Notes under the pieces: model-generated
Database searches by the model: none
Told to the model about the DNA's origin: nothing
Seen by the model: only the letters and a program-made list of their open reading frames with translations
NCBI GenBank assembly: GCA_029861655.1
Contig: JAOTZA010000040.1
Coordinates: forward strand, 1 to 15,847
Source: Acidobacteriota bacterium
Lineage (GTDB): Bacteria > Acidobacteriota > Thermoanaerobaculia > Multivoradales > JAHEKO01
Direction: 5' to 3'
DNA length: 15,847 nucleotides
Shown here: piece after piece, positions 14,739-15,847 of the stretch
How positions within the stretch are numbered: the first letter of the stretch is position 1
Layout: every line of letters begins with the position of its first letter
Made by a program: the position numbers and the translations under genes

Positions 14739-15847
14739 TTGGCCGCCGCATCAGCCCCGTCGCTTACCGCCAGAGCGTTTTCCGGCGCGCTTTGGACGGC
14801 GTCGGGCTGGGGTCTGAGCGCCGTGCTCCAACTCGCGTTCGGAATCGCCATGGCGCGAATCCTGGGTCCAGAGATCCTCGGCTTGTACGCCGCCGCACTG
14901 GTCGTCATCCGATTCTCCAACGTCTGGGCCAGCATAGGCATCGGACCGGCGCTGGTACAAAGGGAAGATATCGAGACCCGGCATCTCCGGACCGGCTTGG
15001 CCCTCTCTGTGGCCCTGTCCTTCGGCATCGCCGGTGTCGTCTGGCTGGGAGCAAATGCGATTGCGAGCTTCTATCGAATGCCGGAGCTTGGCGGCGCAAT
15101 CCGCACGTTATCTCTGGTCCTCCCGCTGCGAGGTCTCGCCGTAGTGCCCCTGGCGATGCTACAGCGAGAGCTGAGGTTTCGCCGGCTCGCAGGGATCGAC
15201 GCATTCGCCTACTTCTTCGGCTTCGGGCTGGTGGGAGTTTTTCTCGCCTTGTCCGGTGTCGGCCTTGATTCGTTGATCGTCGCCACCGTGACTCACGCGG
15301 CTCTCGAGCTTGTTCTCCTGTTGTGGTCCCGCCCGTTTCCGCTGACACCCCTGGCGAGTTGGTCGTCGGCTCGCGAGCTGATCCGTTTTGGAGGCGGGGT
15401 GACGCTGGCCAGGATCTTCGGCTTCCTTGCCTTGCAAGGCGACAAGCTGATCGTGGGTAGGTTGCTGGGTGCAGGACCACTCGGCCTCTACTCGCGTTCG
15501 TACAGTCTGGTGTCGGCATCGACCCGCCTCTATCAGAAGATCGCGGTTCGAGCGTTCTTTCCACTTCTGTCTCGAGTTCAGACCGACCGCGAGAGACTGG
15601 GGCGTGGCTTTCGCCGCGGCTTGGCCTTGAGCGCGCTCTCGGTGCTTCCCTCGAGCGCCGCGCTGTTCGCACTGGCTCCGGATCTGATCCACGCTCTCCT
15701 CGGTAGCGAGTGGCTCGGTGCTATCGCGCCGTTCCGAGTCTTGGTCCTGTTCGCCTTCCTTCGCAGCACGGCCAAGCTCTGCGGTCCGCTCGTGATGGCT
15801 GTTGGCAAGGTCTATCGGCTGGCCTGGATTCAGGCCGCTTTCGCTGT
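14739..15847 (+). CDS. Polysaccharide flippase, WzxC-like (truncated by window edge)
   Basis: Inner-membrane MOP-superfamily transporter that moves lipid-linked sugar units to the periplasm. The frame is open to the window end, with 369 residues visible; the family usually has about 450-500. Visible: repeated hydrophobic segments from about residue 13 onward, ARILGPEILGLYAAA at 39-53 (the LGP-xxGxY pattern), LPLRGLAVVPLAMLQRELRF at 128-147, and DKLIVGRLLGAGPLGLYSRS at 235-254, which is highly typical of WzxC-like flippases. The start is TTG at 14739, the only choice, because the methyltransferase TAG is in the same frame two codons upstream. AAAGG about 9 bases before the TTG is a fair ribosome site. 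With the Wzy-like protein it indicates Wzx/Wzy-dependent export. The missing C-terminus prevents a check of completeness. Confidence 0.9.
   Translation, partial: MAAASAPSLTARAFSGALWTASGWGLSAVLQLAFGIAMARILGPEILGLYAAALVVIRFSNVWASIGIGPALVQREDIETRHLRTGLALSVALSFGIAGVVWLGANAIASFYRMPELGGAIRTLSLVLPLRGLAVVPLAMLQRELRFRRLAGIDAFAYFFGFGLVGVFLALSGVGLDSLIVATVTHAALELVLLLWSRPFPLTPLASWSSARELIRFGGGVTLARIFGFLALQGDKLIVGRLLGAGPLGLYSRSYSLVSASTRLYQKIAVRAFFPLLSRVQTDRERLGRGFRRGLALSALSVLPSSAALFALAPDLIHALLGSEWLGAIAPFRVLVLFAFLRSTAKLCGPLVMAVGKVYRLAWIQAAFA

Noticed and set aside
14905..15672. 255-codon minus-strand frame
   Set aside because: Antisense to the flippase; Arg/Ser/Pro-rich shadow with no motif.
1..15847. CRISPR arrays, tRNA or rRNA genes, transposase genes
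   Set aside because: No regularly spaced repeats, cloverleaf-like segments, rRNA core sequences or transposase-like proteins were found on reading both strands.

Overview
This window is one long, gene-dense surface-polysaccharide (O-antigen, capsule or exopolysaccharide) biosynthesis locus from a high-GC, Gram-negative-type bacterium. The high-GC codon choice, frequent GTG and TTG starts, weak Shine-Dalgarno signals, Arg-rich termini and a Wzx/Wzy-type gene set fit a chromosomal segment of a poorly characterised lineage (an acidobacterium or a deltaproteobacterium-like group would be plausible). Nothing in the sequence fixes the taxon. No rRNA, tRNA or CRISPR array was seen, and no transposase gene.

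Layout. (A) Positions 1-5760, minus strand, read right to left: DegT/PglE-type aminotransferase, PF14907-type nucleotidyltransferase, membrane-anchored CapD/WbpM/PglF-type 4,6-dehydratase, WbpP-like UDP-HexNAc 4-epimerase, and galE (cut by the window edge). A 137-bp transposon-like element with terminal inverted repeats and a CTAG target duplication sits between the aminotransferase and the nucleotidyltransferase. (B) Positions 5849-7069, plus strand: a GNAT acetyltransferase and a PglC-type phosphoglycosyl transferase. (C) Positions 7066-13140, minus strand, read right to left: GT-B transferase with E-G/HP/SS motifs, Wzy/ligase-like membrane protein, GT4 glycosyltransferase, divergent DegT-like PLP protein and FemAB-like GNAT. 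The last three are tightly coupled by overlaps. (D) Positions 13244-15847, plus strand: HAD phosphatase, SAM methyltransferase and a WzxC-like flippase (cut by the window edge).

How it may work together (inference). The epimerases supply Gal or GalNAc-type nucleotide sugars. The 4,6-dehydratase, PglE-like aminotransferase and GNAT acetylase would make a UDP-2,4-diacetamido-2,4,6-trideoxyhexose (bacillosamine-like), which the PglC-like enzyme would load onto undecaprenyl phosphate. The GT4 and GT-B enzymes would extend the chain. The DegT-like/FemAB-like pair, the methyltransferase and possibly the nucleotidyltransferase would decorate it or make a precursor. The Wzx-like flippase exports the unit and the Wzy-like protein polymerises or ligates it.

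Most notable points: the miniature inverted-repeat element, which appears to supply the start codon of the next gene; a split bacillosamine-type set using a GNAT acetylase; a divergent PLP/FemAB pair; and a glycosyltransferase whose motifs resemble those of enzymes using CMP- or CDP-activated donors.
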